64,000 nt of DNA from Penicillium oxalicum (GCF_001723175.1 NC_064653.1:1612001-1676000); one strand, 5' to 3'; counted from the first letter of the stretch, positions 24,208 to 35,258 are shown. Numbers and translations: made by a program. Notes: a model not told the origin generated them from the sequence alone.

Positions 24208-25293
24208 ATTTGCAGATGTTCTATGTGTTTTTGACTTCAAGCTCAAGCGTATAAGAGCGATCGTTGCAGAGTGCGCGCGCTGGTCGGCGTGAAACGCTCG
24301 GGAACAGTTTGCGCGGGCAGGCAGGAATGATGGAAGGACGGAATTGCGGGCAGCGGTCGGAGCAGATCCGGAAGATGGCAGAACAGGTGGGTTTGAAGCA
24401 GGATTATTGAGAGAGTGGCTACACACTCGAAACTTGTATTTGGTGGAGTGAGATGAGATTGAGGTGAATGAATGAAAGATGAGAGTTCCGGGAGTGGGGA
24501 CAAATGAAGTTATCGAGGGGGTCGGTGGGAGCCAAACAAACGGAGGTCGCGGGCGGAACTTGCGGAGCTTCATTAAGCTTGTCAGTCACAAGACCGCCTT
24601 AACTACGAGAGGGAGACCAACATAGACGCGAGTCAAAAGCACCATCCAAGGAGAAGGGGACTGATCATTCAGATCACTGGGCCCAATACATGCTGTTTGA
24701 TCCTGTCTGCAACTTTCGCCCATGGATTCCAGCGCCGATCGGCAGCCTGGGGGGTTAAATCTACTGACTCATCAGCCACGAGATCTTGGTCACTACCTAG
24801 GGATCGACCCATCCGATTCGATGCATGGGTGTCTATGCGAAACAGGAGTAGACATTGAGCCAAATGTGCAAATTGTATATCTTAGGTGGAGGGGAAAATA
24901 AGGAGGACAAAAAGACTGTCTATCTACTGCCGACAAGGAATCAAAAGACATCAAGGGAAAAGTCGCCCTTGGTTCATATCACATGGCGATGGCTCTCTTC
25001 TATTAAAGAGCATCAATCATCAACTGACTGCCTTGATCTTTGCCTCGTCGGGCAAAGATAGCGGGGAGTGAAGGGGAGGGTCGAGGGCAGAGGGCGAAAA
25101 TGGGGGGAATGGTCATGAGTTCTTTCGTATTTGGGGGGATATTGGTATGATATGGTAGGGGTAAGGATTGGTGCTAGTGCAGGCCTCGCGTCACGGGAGC
25201 AAATTTCGGCGACAACCACGCCATGCTGTCGACTGCAAGAGGCTCTGCGGATCATTATGGGGAGCCGAAGACGACGTCTCATGCAAGTTGCAT
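24208..25293. other. Intergenic region upstream of yaf9
   Basis: This lies between the 3' end of yrb1 and the start of yaf9. No conserved coding sequence is seen. Confidence 0.5.
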
Positions 25294-26379
25294 TTACTCA
25301 GCCTTGAAAAGCTTCTCGTTCTCCTCCTGGGCCTTCTCGAACGCCTCCTTGAAAAGGTTGGCATCTGTATCAAACAGGTCATTAGCTATCGCCCGAAATC
25401 AAAAGCGTAGTGATGCTCCACTCACTCTCGCTGTTGGCAAAACGAATGGCCAAAGTCTGCTTCTCCGGCTCGCCCTCGGACACATCGGCGGTGGTGTTCC
25501 ACACCCAGCTGCGGTCGCTGCCAACGTTGGGGCTCAACTTCATCTCGGGGACGACTGTGACGGGGAGGAAGATGGTCAGCGTTATTTTGAAAAGAAATCA
25601 CAAGCCGGAGTTGAAGAAAGCACTCACCGTAGTGGTTGGCGCAGACCTTGAGGGTCTTGTCCCGGCGCATGACCAGGCGAGTCTTGTGGTTCTCCTTGTG
25701 CTTCAACAGACGCACATCACCGGTACCGCGCTCCTTCCACTCCTTAGACTCAGGGTCAAACTTGAAAAGCTTGGCACGCATCTTGAACACCTGCTCCTCC
25801 AGCTCTTCGTGGGTCTTGGTCTCAACGACCTCCTTCAGCTCTGTCTTCACCCAGCTGGCATCGGCAACGACCTAGAAAAAGGGAAGACATCTCTATCAGT
25901 AACCTGGAAATCAAATCTCAAATCTACTTGCAAAAATCATCGGGATATGTTGGGACCCGGAAGGGAGCAAGCCACACTAGCTGCGGGGTCTGAAGAATTC
26001 ACCCCGCGTTCTAGGCTGTGGGCGATGCTTTCGGACTGCAAGGGGAACCATCATCGATCGCCAGAATCAACAGGCATGAATCTCAATTTACCTTGTCAGC
26101 CTCAACATCCTCCTCTTTGTCCTCATCCTTCTTCTCTTCCTTCTGGGCCTTGGCAGAGCCAGAGCGGTCGTTCTCCTCCTCGTCCTCCTTCTTCTCCTCC
26201 TTCTTGGGGCCTCCACCGAACATGGAGAAGACGTTATCAGAGGTCTTCACAGCAGCCTCTTTCACTGTCTGGGCAGCCTCGGTAGCCTTCTCGGTCGCGG
26301 TTTCGGTGGTGGTCTGGGGCTGATCGGCCTCAGGAGCCTGGGTGGCGGGGTCGGGCTTAGTCTCGGCAACGTCAGACAT
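25294..26379 (-). CDS. yrb1: Ran-binding protein 1 (Yrb1)
   Basis: Four exons on the minus strand: 26379-26092, 25871-25628, 25554-25426 and 25364-25294, giving 243 residues. The first ~95 residues are acidic and lysine-rich and probably disordered. Residues ~100-235 form the Ran-binding domain, with the hallmark blocks [36 protein letters not shown] and the WVWN motif, ending with an acidic helix ([16 protein letters not shown]). RanBP1 binds Ran-GTP and, with RanGAP, dissociates export complexes and completes nuclear transport in the cytoplasm. The intron ends are canonical and each lies at a position that keeps the domain intact. Confidence 0.95.
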
Positions 26380-27046
26380 GGTGAATGAGGCGGTGGTGTC
26401 TTGGGGAGTGTGAGACTGAAGTTATAGAGGTTGAAGACGGACGGAAGACCAAAGGGCTCTCGGATATTTCCAGGGGTAAGAAAACGCTGTTTGTTGATGA
26501 TGCGGGAGGGTGTGATGAGGTGGGGGGAAAAATTAATAGTTTATGTGCAGGCAGAACTTGCCACCGCCTTGCGACCAAACTGTTCCAGTGGGCCAGGAAC
26601 ATGAGGGACGAATTTCAGTCTGAGGGGCGCGGTGGTGGTCAGCGCACCCGATGCGGGTACTCTGAGAAGTAAGAACTACTAGTACTGCTTCAAAGCGCTA
26701 TGCTTGTAGCCGATAGTGTTCATACGTGCTCTTCTATATTCCCTTTTTTTTATTAGTTTTTTTTTATGAAAAGGCCAAGGAACAGAAGCTAAAGGTGGAG
26801 AAATAACTTCTACCCCAGGAGACTGTACCGAATTCAAGTTGGATCATTAAGTGAAAGAAGCTCGTTCAAGTTCATAATGGACCATTGCACTGTTGCCCAG
26901 ATCCGATCGCCATACGACCCAGGAATCACGCCCGCAGCCAACAAATTAGTGCAAAATAGCAAGCATCGAAATGCAGACAACTTTCAAACAGCGAAGAGAC
27001 CAAGAAAAAAGACCGCTACCATTCCAGTCCCCTAGCAGAGTTCATC
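26380..27046. other. Intergenic region upstream of yrb1
   Basis: T-rich and A-rich homopolymers occur around 26735-26775. No coding sequence is seen. Confidence 0.5.
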
Positions 27047-29593
27047 TCAATCATCATAATCCCGGCGACCCACAAAGCGGCGTGCTCGCGCCTGAGCCCG
27101 GTCCAGCGTGGCTCTTTGGGCACTCCGCACTCGATCAATCATGGAACGCAGGTCAATGCGGACAACACTGTCCCCCAGGCGATTCCACGCACCACTGATC
27201 AGACCCTTGGCCTCCTGATTCACGTGGACGGAGCGACTATGCACCAGGGAAGAGACGGCACGGAATTGTTCAAGTGCATTGCGAGAAACGACCTCGGACA
27301 GCTGCTTAGACCTAGACAGCACAGTTTCTCGAGCGAGCAGGCTCCGATCTCGCAAAGCATTCTGATGGAGGAAATGGGCTCGTTGGACCAAATCGCCCAC
27401 TCTGACTTGCAAGTCAGTAGAGACTCGGCCGCACACTTCAGCAAGGCTAGTTTGAGCAATTTGCAAATCTTTGGTCAATTGCGAAGAGATTTTGTGCGCC
27501 GCCCATCTCCAGCTTGCAGCTTTCAACCACGGGGTACCAAAGTCGACCATGGTCACCTGTTTGAAAGGAGTTTTTGACGTGGTCCAAACGGTAATATTCA
27601 GCAGGCCATACGCATCCTCTCGGTCCAGCCGAAGTGTGTAAACCCCATCAAAAAGCTTGGAGATCTCATAAGCAAGACTTTCGCCCTGTCGTTGGACACG
27701 CATGTCGAACAGTGGAGCCTTACGAGCATTGAAAAAACCGGGATGAGGTTTGATCACCACATGGCAATCACCAACAATCCGAATTTCAAACAGGTCTGCT
27801 GCTTGAGGCAGATTTTGGTTGGAATTGATCGAGTTGGTACTGTGACCAACGCGCGCCACCGGGTTACTCGAAGAACATCCCGACTGACAAGCGCCCCAGA
27901 CAGGAGAGGAAGTAGTGACAACCTTTGATACCACGACAGAAGAAGGCAATAGGAGATCGTCGGGTGTGGAGAGGCTCTCGAATGCTACCGGCCCGGACAT
28001 CCACTGGGACATCCCCAAGATTGCTGTATTCAGTGCTGCATATCCAATAGAGATGGCAATTACTGAAACCAGCGCTAGTGTGACCAGACGAAGTGTGGGG
28101 CCAAGTTCGCGAGTCTTCCGTGTGCTCGGTGGCGGGATCCAATGACGAGGGTATTTCTCAGGGTCCGTGGAAGAGTACATCTCTGCGGCCTTGGGAGAAT
28201 CAGCAGCGACTTTGCATATCTCCTTGGGATAAAGATCCACAAGTGAAGCCAAGTTGCGATTGAGTTGACCAGGCGTGATGCTCTCAAACGTCGCCAGATC
28301 AATGGGGTACCGACGCAGCACAGCTGTTTCTCCTGTCCGTGGATGTCGAGACTCCAGGCACATATGAAGACTATTTTGGTTGAGTGGGATGAGCTCACTC
28401 GCTCGCTTCCAGAGCGGTTGTTCTGAGATAAACATGACAGGGATACCGTGTCTCTCCAGGAAGGCATGAACGCAGTGCTGCGACTGCACGAGAGCCGGAC
28501 TGTCCCTATCGGAAACGAATATAATGGCCATGTCTGGCAGGGTCCATTCCGATGCAGAAGATACCTGATAGCGCTCGCCGTTCCACCATGAACGACAAGA
28601 TGGGCGGTTCTTGAAGTCCAGGTGTAAGGTGTCCCGGCGGGCTTCGTGAGGCTCAGCACTTGCTTCCCTGCACTCGTCCACAACTAGCTGGACATGGATG
28701 GGAAGCAGTTCTGCGAAGTTGGGTACTGCCCCAGCCCCAAAGGATGTGGGTACCACGTGGTATCGGGAAGAATTGGCGGAACTTGCTGGTGAGCCGCCGG
28801 TTGAGCTAGACACCAACACATCGCCAATCTTGTCAAGGATGATGTTTCGCGAGTCCGGCTGGCCCGTGTACAGCACGCGATATGGCTTATCCAGATCCAG
28901 GCTTCCCTTTGTCATGGTTTGCTGCACTGTGGTCAAAAGAAGAGCGTCCTTGACACTGTATGGCAAAGTGTCCTTCAGTTGGGCTGCTTCGGCTTCGCTC
29001 AGGACGTGAATTGTATGTTTCAGTTCGACTCGCTCCCTCTCTGGCCACTTCTCTGGCTCCACAAACTCGATCGAACCGATAGACTGGCGGCACGCAGGGC
29101 GGGTAGTCAAGCTGCTGTTGTCGATCGTGTTGTCACCCTCAGCAAAATGATGTAGAGATTGCTCTGAAGTTGTCGAATGCCGGAGACCGGCTTCGGCTGC
29201 TTCCAGTGTATCTTCCTCGTCATCTTCCTCCTCTTCCTTATCCCCTTGGATTGACTCGTCGTCGGGGCCACCGACCTCACTGCTGTTATATCGCTCATCC
29301 AGACTTGCTACATCGTCGGGTGTAGTCTGGTCGATCAAGGATCCCGTGTCAGTATGTTCGGAGCGGCTCCCGTCTTCTGAATGTATATCAGATACGCTGA
29401 GGTCTGCCCAGCTATCGCCAAGCGATCCGGCTGCCAGTGGCGGAGACTGGTCTTGCGGCATTATGACGGCCGGACGCGAGTGAGAAAGCCACTCCTGGAC
29501 GGAGGCAGATACTGGTGGGAAGGTCGGATACTGGAGGGGTGCAGCTGAGGGGGCACTGGGGGAACGCCTGGGCGGTTCTGCATTGTCAGCCAT
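27047..29593 (-). CDS. Single-pass membrane protein of unknown function
   Basis: A single exon from ATG 29593 encodes 848 residues. The first ~230 residues are proline/serine-rich and then strongly acidic, so probably disordered. A middle region (about 260-480) has ordered blocks such as DMAIIFVSDRDSPAL and HGIPVMFISEQPLW, which suggest an alpha/beta fold. A hydrophobic segment at about 500-524 (LVTLALVSVIAISIGYAALN) is a likely single membrane span. The ~320 residues after it include beta-rich sequence (FEIRIVGDCHVVIKPHPGF) and then long helices. No signal peptide is seen. An upstream frame without ATG runs to 29722, where a GTGAGT donor suggests a 5'-leader intron. I do not recognise the family and assign no function. 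Confidence 0.75.
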   Translation of the reverse strand: MADNAEPPRRSPSAPSAAPLQYPTFPPVSASVQEWLSHSRPAVIMPQDQSPPLAAGSLGDSWADLSVSDIHSEDGSRSEHTDTGSLIDQTTPDDVASLDERYNSSEVGGPDDESIQGDKEEEEDDEEDTLEAAEAGLRHSTTSEQSLHHFAEGDNTIDNSSLTTRPACRQSIGSIEFVEPEKWPERERVELKHTIHVLSEAEAAQLKDTLPYSVKDALLLTTVQQTMTKGSLDLDKPYRVLYTGQPDSRNIILDKIGDVLVSSSTGGSPASSANSSRYHVVPTSFGAGAVPNFAELLPIHVQLVVDECREASAEPHEARRDTLHLDFKNRPSCRSWWNGERYQVSSASEWTLPDMAIIFVSDRDSPALVQSQHCVHAFLERHGIPVMFISEQPLWKRASELIPLNQNSLHMCLESRHPRTGETAVLRRYPIDLATFESITPGQLNRNLASLVDLYPKEICKVAADSPKAAEMYSSTDPEKYPRHWIPPPSTRKTRELGPTLRLVTLALVSVIAISIGYAALNTAILGMSQWMSGPVAFESLSTPDDLLLPSSVVVSKVVTTSSPVWGACQSGCSSSNPVARVGHSTNSINSNQNLPQAADLFEIRIVGDCHVVIKPHPGFFNARKAPLFDMRVQRQGESLAYEISKLFDGVYTLRLDREDAYGLLNITVWTTSKTPFKQVTMVDFGTPWLKAASWRWAAHKISSQLTKDLQIAQTSLAEVCGRVSTDLQVRVGDLVQRAHFLHQNALRDRSLLARETVLSRSKQLSEVVSRNALEQFRAVSSLVHSRSVHVNQEAKGLISGAWNRLGDSVVRIDLRSMIDRVRSAQRATLDRAQARARRFVGRRDYDD

Positions 29594-30517
29594 GGCTCTG
29601 AGGCGTTCATGGGGTTGAAGGGTAGAGATTTTCCCGGGCAGTTGATTTTTCTGCCGTATGCCCCGTGCTTCCGAGTGTGTGTATAATAAATAGAGAGCCT
29701 TTCGATGTAGACCAAGACTCACCGCGAGGATGAGAATGTCTGAAACTTAGACATGTGCCTTTGTTAGGGGTGGGTCTGCGGGGATGTGCCCGTCGGCTGG
29801 GCGCAAGATCCGAAGGAGGGCAAGTGCCACGGTCAATGGTATTGACAGCAGAACAGTGAAGGGGAGGTGAAGCAGAGACAGAATCCACGAGGGGCTTCCT
29901 CAATTTAGTGTGATAAAAATGAGATGAAGATGGTAATGGGGGTAAAACCATCGACGGAAATGACGAGAGGAGAGAAGTTCCTGCTGATGGAAGTGAAGAA
30001 GTCACTGCTAATTTGGAACCTAGCTCATCATTACTAGACTAAGGTGTCAGATGAAACACGGTTCTTCTACAGTATATGGTTATCGATAAGGGGAGCTACA
30101 GAAAGCTACTAGGTACATACTCTCTGGAGCAGAGGATAATACTGATTGGAAGTACCATACCTCGACAACTTCAGCCCGCGCCGAAACTGTCAGACCTCGT
30201 AATCGATAAGCATTGGAGGGTGGGGTACCCCTTCTCCAAACCACCCGCCTTAAGAACCCCTCGCCTAAAAGAGGGAATCTACTCGAAGGCGGAGCAAGTA
30301 GTTGAAACGAAAAGTCGCGATTCGAGATTGACGGGGCTTCTAGAAAAGGAACACCGAAAACAAGATCTAGCAAAAAACATAGCCGTGCTTATAGGGACAA
30401 CTACTTAGAAGCGTTTTAGAGGAAAAGCCTACAAGTGCGAGGAGTTGCATCTATTGCAGTGGATAAATTGAGCTCCGCATACCATCGGGAAATTTCCCGC
30501 TCTAGTCAAGGCTAAAG
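29594..30517. other. Intergenic region
   Basis: Between the membrane-protein gene and the CipC-like gene. A 110-codon plus-strand frame at 30076-30408 has no recognisable features. I see no supported gene. Confidence 0.45.
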
Positions 30518-30960
30518 TTACCACCGATCGCCATACCGGCTGTTGAGCTCTTCCAGAGCTGGGCCCCGGGCAAGATGCTTGGCCCGCTCACGGTCAATGT
30601 GATCTAGACCCTGCGTCTCAACCTCGCGGTCGACAAAAGCGCCAATGGCGCCGAGGACTATCTCTTTAGCCTGGGAGTACTCGTCAGGGTGGCCTACGCG
30701 TGAGTATTAGTAACTGAGAACAAGGGAGGCATGGGGATATTGACCGTTTGCGGCGACGTGATCCTCATACGCCTTGCCAGCTTCATAGGCAGCGGCATCG
30801 CCAAGTAGCGTGTGCGACACTTCGGCCCTATCAGGCCGTTGCGTGATTTTCTTATAGGCTTGAGCCTCGTCGGAGTCATCTAAATAGTTGGCCTAGTGTC
30901 AGTCGGGAATACGGCAAGCGATATGAGATAGGACTGTCACATACCGCCGAACCAACCCAT
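30518..30960 (-). CDS. CipC-like small protein (DUF3759)
   Basis: Exons on the minus strand are 30960-30945, 30879-30745 and 30693-30518, giving 108 residues. The start MGWFG-DDSDEAQAYKK and the conserved SHTLLGDAAAYEAAKAYEDH plus GHPDEYSQAKEI blocks identify the CipC/DUF3759 family, small soluble proteins first described as concanamycin-induced in Aspergillus nidulans. They are often among the most strongly induced proteins under stress or in planta, but no biochemical role is established. Intron 2 (30694-30744, 51 nt) has the uncommon donor GTCAAT; frame and family alignment support it. Confidence 0.88.
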
Positions 30961-31270
30961 TGTGAGGTATTGAAAACGCTTTGGTGAGATGATATTGGGG
31001 AGAAGATGAAAATTAAAATGAGAAGAAAGAAGAAATCAGAGGTAATTTGAGGAGGCTGAGATGAGTTATTAATGATATAGGTATGTGCTTGAAAAAGGGA
31101 GGGGAAGATGAGCGAGGGAGGCGGGCGAGCCATTCATTCCCTTGTGCTAACGCTAGTTTCGGCGCTGATTCGCTTTTACGCTACTGTTATGGTGTCGAGT
31201 CTGGGTTCTAAACGCATTGAGGAAAAGAGTTACAGTGTGACGTCGTGATCGCTCCATTTTGTGCGTGGCT
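30961..31270. other. CipC-like gene upstream region
   Basis: A 310-nt stretch between the start codon of the CipC-like gene and the flanking duplication of the repeat element; no coding sequence seen. Confidence 0.45.
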
Positions 31271-31280
31271 GGCTGAAGTG
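31271..31280. repeat. Left flanking direct repeat (putative target-site duplication)
   Basis: GGCTGAAGTG, identical to 31618-31627 at the other side of the element. Confidence 0.75.
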
Positions 31281-31617
31281 GGCATACAGTTCAGCACTAC
31301 CCAAAAAGTACGCTAATATCTTGGCAGCTTTTGGGTAGTGCTGCACTTGCGGTTTTCAGTACTACCACTAAGTTTGCATCTTATATTACTTATCTTAAAC
31401 TGTATAGTCAAAGACCAGACTTTCAGACTCGGTCAATAACTTGCGGCTCGACTAGTTAAAACAAGCAAAAAACGGTAGACATAGGTAAAATCAATATTTT
31501 ATTTTTTGGGTAGTGCTGAACATCCCAAGTCTAGCACTACCCAAAAGCTGCCAAAATATTAGCGTGATTTTTTGGGTAGTGCTGGACAATTTTTGGGTAG
31601 TGATGAGCTGCAACCCG
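31281..31617. mobile_element. Foldback/MITE-like element with nested inverted repeats
   Basis: A 337-bp non-coding element. Two 52-bp arms (31292-31343 and 31533-31584) are inverted copies of each other, about 90 percent identical. Each arm is itself a near-palindrome, beginning AGCACTACCCAAAA and ending TTTTGGGTAGTGCT. Two more half-copies of the GGGTAGTGMTG end lie at 31507-31518 and 31594-31605. The interval is flanked by the direct repeat GGCTGAAGTG (31271-31280 and 31618-31627), which I read as a 10-bp target-site duplication. That length is in the range made by Mutator-like transposases. No transposase is encoded, so it would be non-autonomous. Confidence 0.75.
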
Positions 31618-31627
31618 GGCTGAAGTG
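31618..31627. repeat. Right flanking direct repeat (putative target-site duplication)
   Basis: GGCTGAAGTG, identical to 31271-31280. Confidence 0.75.
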
Positions 31628-32389
31628 ACGCCCGCTGCTTGGTCTTCTACTGGAGCGGCAGGGTTCAGGCAGCCTTCAAGAGACTAATCATCAAAGCTTG
31701 TATGCCATTGTTATACCGTTATACGCGTAGGATCATCGTGTCGTAAATTGACCTAACGTGCAGCTGATTGCCAGTACCCCCCTCTGGCTCCCCTTTTCGC
31801 CCCGGGTCACTTATACTGCCTGTGTGATTATGCCCAGAAATGAAAGGCAACGAGTAGGCGCAGATCAATTCAGATCCTCAAATTTTTCTCTTCCAGCTCT
31901 TCCGTTCCCGACCCTTTCTTGAGAAAACTTTCAGAATGATAACATGGTAATATATGATGTCTTATCCAAATTATATGGCATAGGAATATTTCAACAAATA
32001 TCCTTTTCTCTGCTGAAACCGGTAATTTTGGTGATATACTAGAAGTATACATCAAGAAATGATAGTGGGGACTTTTCTTGACCTAGTTCAGACTAGTAGT
32101 GTGATCTGAGTGGGGCGCTGGGTAAGAAAGCGTGTCTTTTCGGAGGGAAATCTATCTTCGAATGCTACTGTGCCTCTGTACTGTAAAAAGGACACATTCA
32201 ATCAACTTATAAATCAATACTACGGACTCCCAAACCCGAAACGGTAACTCCTCGACAAGCAAAAAACCTGCCCCTATAACACGGTATTGAGCCAATTGAA
32301 CTTTGGCGTAGAAAAGATAACTACCTATCACACTAGGCATTATCAAGAATTTCTCCAGCGGCCTAGTCAAGTCTCAGGTCTGACTTCAT
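31628..32389. other. A/T-rich repeat-island spacer
   Basis: A/T-richer than the gene-bearing parts. No gene or clear repeat boundary is visible. Confidence 0.4.
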
Positions 32390-33475
32390 GACGGTGGCCC
32401 ATTCGCTTATGTCACGTAGGAAGCGACGGGCTGTTCCAATTTGAATTCCTCGCCGAACGAAGAATCCAGCGTCTGGGTCCTCAAGGATCAGTTCGAGCTC
32501 GAGGTGCTTTTCCAATTTTCCGGAAATCCACTGCTTTGTATTCCTCGTCGGTGGCGCGTGATTCTAGCCACTTGCAGTAGTCCCTTACTGCCGCTTCCCG
32601 AGGTCCAGGAACCACGAAGGGCTCATCACGCATATGTCTAGGTACGGACGAAGTAATCGTGGACGCACTGCCGGTTTCCAGCGCTGGCAGAACATTGATA
32701 ATGGTTGGAGGGTACGGTGGTCCAGTTGATGCCGTATCAGCCTTTTTCGACCTTCTTCCTATCCGACTTTCCAGAACCAAGTCTCGACAGATATCGCTTG
32801 GAACATCATCATAACAATCAAGCCTCCCCCCGCTATCAATATGCTCAATGACTTTCTACTGTAGGTCTGAAGCTCCTATTTTGTAATGTTTCTTTTCTGT
32901 TGTGTCCTCCCAGCACTGGAATCGGACTTAAGCGGGCATGAACGAACGTTACACCGCATACGGTTTTACATAGCACTCTACGTTGCGAATCGACTAGTTC
33001 TCTCTTCCTCATCAGCAATATAGGCCTCGCGCTTAGCCAACATTCTGCTTGTTACAGAGGCGCGGCCTCTTTTGTCGACTCTCGTTAACTCTATCGCAGA
33101 ATAATCATCATCTTCGCTCCTATAATTAAATGCAATGACTATAGTAAGCTTCTTGCCAATACGAAGCAAATTACTCCATTTACGCAGCTGCTTCTCCACT
33201 AGTTTCCAGTCGATATTAGTGGAATTGCAGAACTTCTTGATATTCTTCTAGGACCGGTCATTCGATTTCATTGTAATAGCCGTGCCCTCAGATCAAACTC
33301 TCTAATAACGTTTCATTTTCATTTGCAGCATATCCTCAACTGCTGCTTTCAGTGTCTCCTCCTAATACTCGCTAGGAGCTACAACGAAATCTTCTTCAGT
33401 CACTCTACCTACCGTCTTGCGGTTGAGTACAAGCTTCCATTCGATTGTGTAGCTGACGTATCTCGGAGGCTCTTC
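32390..33475 (-). pseudogene. Relic of a repetitive fungal ORF, RIP-like mutations
   Basis: Read on the minus strand, a long protein-like track can be followed: YVSYTIEWKLVLN, EEDFVVAPSEY, CNSTNIDWKLVEKQLRKW, LLRIGKKLTIVIAFNYR, VDKRGRASVTSRMLA, then KVIEHIDSGGRLDCYDDVPS and ARRFLRDISEW. It is broken by many in-frame stops and at least one frame change. From memory these blocks resemble a dispersed, multi-copy protein family seen in Aspergillus and Penicillium genomes, of unknown function and probably transposon-associated. The stops sit where Trp, Gln or Arg is expected, as C-to-T or G-to-A changes would give, which is the mark of repeat-induced point mutation. No functional product is expected. 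Confidence 0.6.
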
Positions 33476-34706
33476 ATAGTGTTCGCCACCTTCTCATTCG
33501 GGAAATGCTAGACAATTGAGTTGATCCGACTGTGGCTGACCCGTGGCACAACACGGGGCAGGGCTTGGGGAGTACGAGCTCTCGGGTGTTCTACCGAAGT
33601 AACCAGGAGTGGGGGCGTAGTGCCAAGTTGCTTCCGATGGGTCGATTATTATTATCCGAAGTTGATCTGCATCGTCACCAAAAGAGCTATAGGTCATGGC
33701 GAATATGTCCGAGGAGGGGTAACGTAGAGCTATACTTCGTAAAGGGCTAGCCAGGTATGCCTGGTGCCCCAATGAACATCGGAAGCCGCCACATAGCGTT
33801 AAGCAATAGCAATCACGAAACAAATCTTACTGTCAAGCTTTGCCTACCAACTTGACCAGAGATAGACACTAAGGCCAGCGTTCCAGCCTCTACAGTGAAG
33901 CAACTGAGAGGCGGAGGAGAGAAGTTGACCGATTGCTAACGGTCGTTAGTTTGCTCGGTTTGCATGGACCCTTCTAGTCATGTATGCCTCCAGGAACTCG
34001 TAGTGATACAGCGGGGGTACATGATCTGGTGGTATTATAATGTATATTCATGACTCATAATTTATGCTACCCCACATTGGGCTTCTTTTGCCACGTGACA
34101 AGGGCTTGAAAGAGTATCTCTCTGTTTCCAGGTATGGAAGGCAAAAACGGGCGGCACTGTAAAAATAAACCCTCATACTGGGGCTTCAAGTAGCTTCACT
34201 TTCCGATCCGAGCAGATACCTTGTCATCTTCGTCTTCACCATCATGCAGACGCCTGTCTCTGTCATCCCGCTAGTCGCGGCTCCGTTTCCTCACGATATG
34301 GTTGAAGCAGCCACAACTCCACTAAGGGCCCCACTGATTTCCCAGGGTCGAATCGGAACTTGAGCCCTGAATATTTCAGTGAGCGTCAGAAAAGAGCTCA
34401 GGACAGGGCAGTGAGATGTACAGGGCGCCATACAAACAAGGCAGAATGCACATCCTAACAGGAGAACCTCACGGGCGAGGATTTCTTATACCTAGGGAAC
34501 GGGTCCCTTTTTTTCGCCCAAGAACTACTTCACTAGGGTATTCCGGATCTCTCAGTGGGAAGACCGCCGCTTCAGAAATTAATGCCGATCTATTCTCGTT
34601 GGTACAACTTCTCACTCCTATGGTTTCTGGCCACTGAGACTATAGACTGGTCTCCCAGAATCTTGTACACAGATTGCCGTGCTTCATTTGAGACCTCAGT
34701 CCCGCC
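33476..34706. other. Repeat-island continuation, no gene seen
   Basis: Contains short open frames only. The A/T content remains raised. I cannot place element ends. Confidence 0.4.
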
Positions 34707-35258
34707 CTACAGCGCAAGAAGACCAACAACAACGGCGGCTCCACCCAAGACTATATCCTGAGCAGTAGCCATTGGCAAAGCGGCATTCTCGGTGGTAGAT
34801 GGCACTGCGGCGGTTGATTGTGAGCCCGCGGGAGTTGCAGTCAAGCTGGTAGGTGAAGCGGTTAAGCTGGAGGAAGTAGTCGTCGCACTCGCCTCGTTGG
34901 TCGCGGCAGCTGTTCGACTGGCGGCAATCTTTGACGAGGCCGAAGAGACGAGATCGGAGTAGTTGCTCGCAGTGAAAGGGATTCTGGTAACACATCCGTC
35001 GCCGGCGGTCGCCCAAGCAGCGTAATCATCCTCAGTGGCCGTGGACACACTGCTGGTCGGCACAGGGCTCATGTCGTAGACGCAGCAGAAATTCTCCGTT
35101 CCATCGAGGATCTTATTGCCATAACAGCACTTCATTCCCCCATGTTGATGTTGGGGAAGCCAGTCTTTGGGGCAGGTCTCATCATCAGCAACAGCTGTAG
35201 CGGAGGTGGCTGCGATGGCGAGGGCAAGCGGCAGGAGAAGGCTCTTCAAGGACGGCAT
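34707..35258 (-). CDS. Secreted, probably GPI-anchored Ser/Thr-rich protein
   Basis: A single exon encodes 183 residues. The start MPSLKSLLLPLALAIAA is a signal peptide with a cleavage site near residue 23. A short cysteine-containing domain follows (ETCPKDWLP, MKCCYGNKIL, NFCCVYD, DGCVTRIPF; six or more cysteines). Next is a long Ser/Thr/Ala-rich stretch suited to O-glycosylation. The C-terminus (DIVLGGAAVVVGLLAL) is hydrophobic with no basic tail, as in a GPI-attachment signal, with probable omega sites among the preceding Asn/Ala/Ser residues. A cell-wall or plasma-membrane surface role is inferred from architecture only. ATG 35258 was preferred to the upstream in-frame ATG near 35378 because it starts the signal peptide. 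Confidence 0.8.
   Translation of the reverse strand: MPSLKSLLLPLALAIAATSATAVADDETCPKDWLPQHQHGGMKCCYGNKILDGTENFCCVYDMSPVPTSSVSTATEDDYAAWATAGDGCVTRIPFTASNYSDLVSSASSKIAASRTAAATNEASATTTSSSLTASPTSLTATPAGSQSTAAVPSTTENAALPMATAQDIVLGGAAVVVGLLAL

Noticed and set aside
25410..26285. 291-codon plus-strand open frame across yrb1
   Set aside because: It runs antisense through RanBP1 exons and introns; the RanBP1 reading is conserved and splices cleanly.
27116..27577. 153-codon plus-strand frame
   Set aside because: Antisense shadow of the 848-residue membrane protein.
33494..33823. 109-codon minus-strand frame in the repeat island
   Set aside because: No recognisable features; not continuous with the relic ORF next to it.
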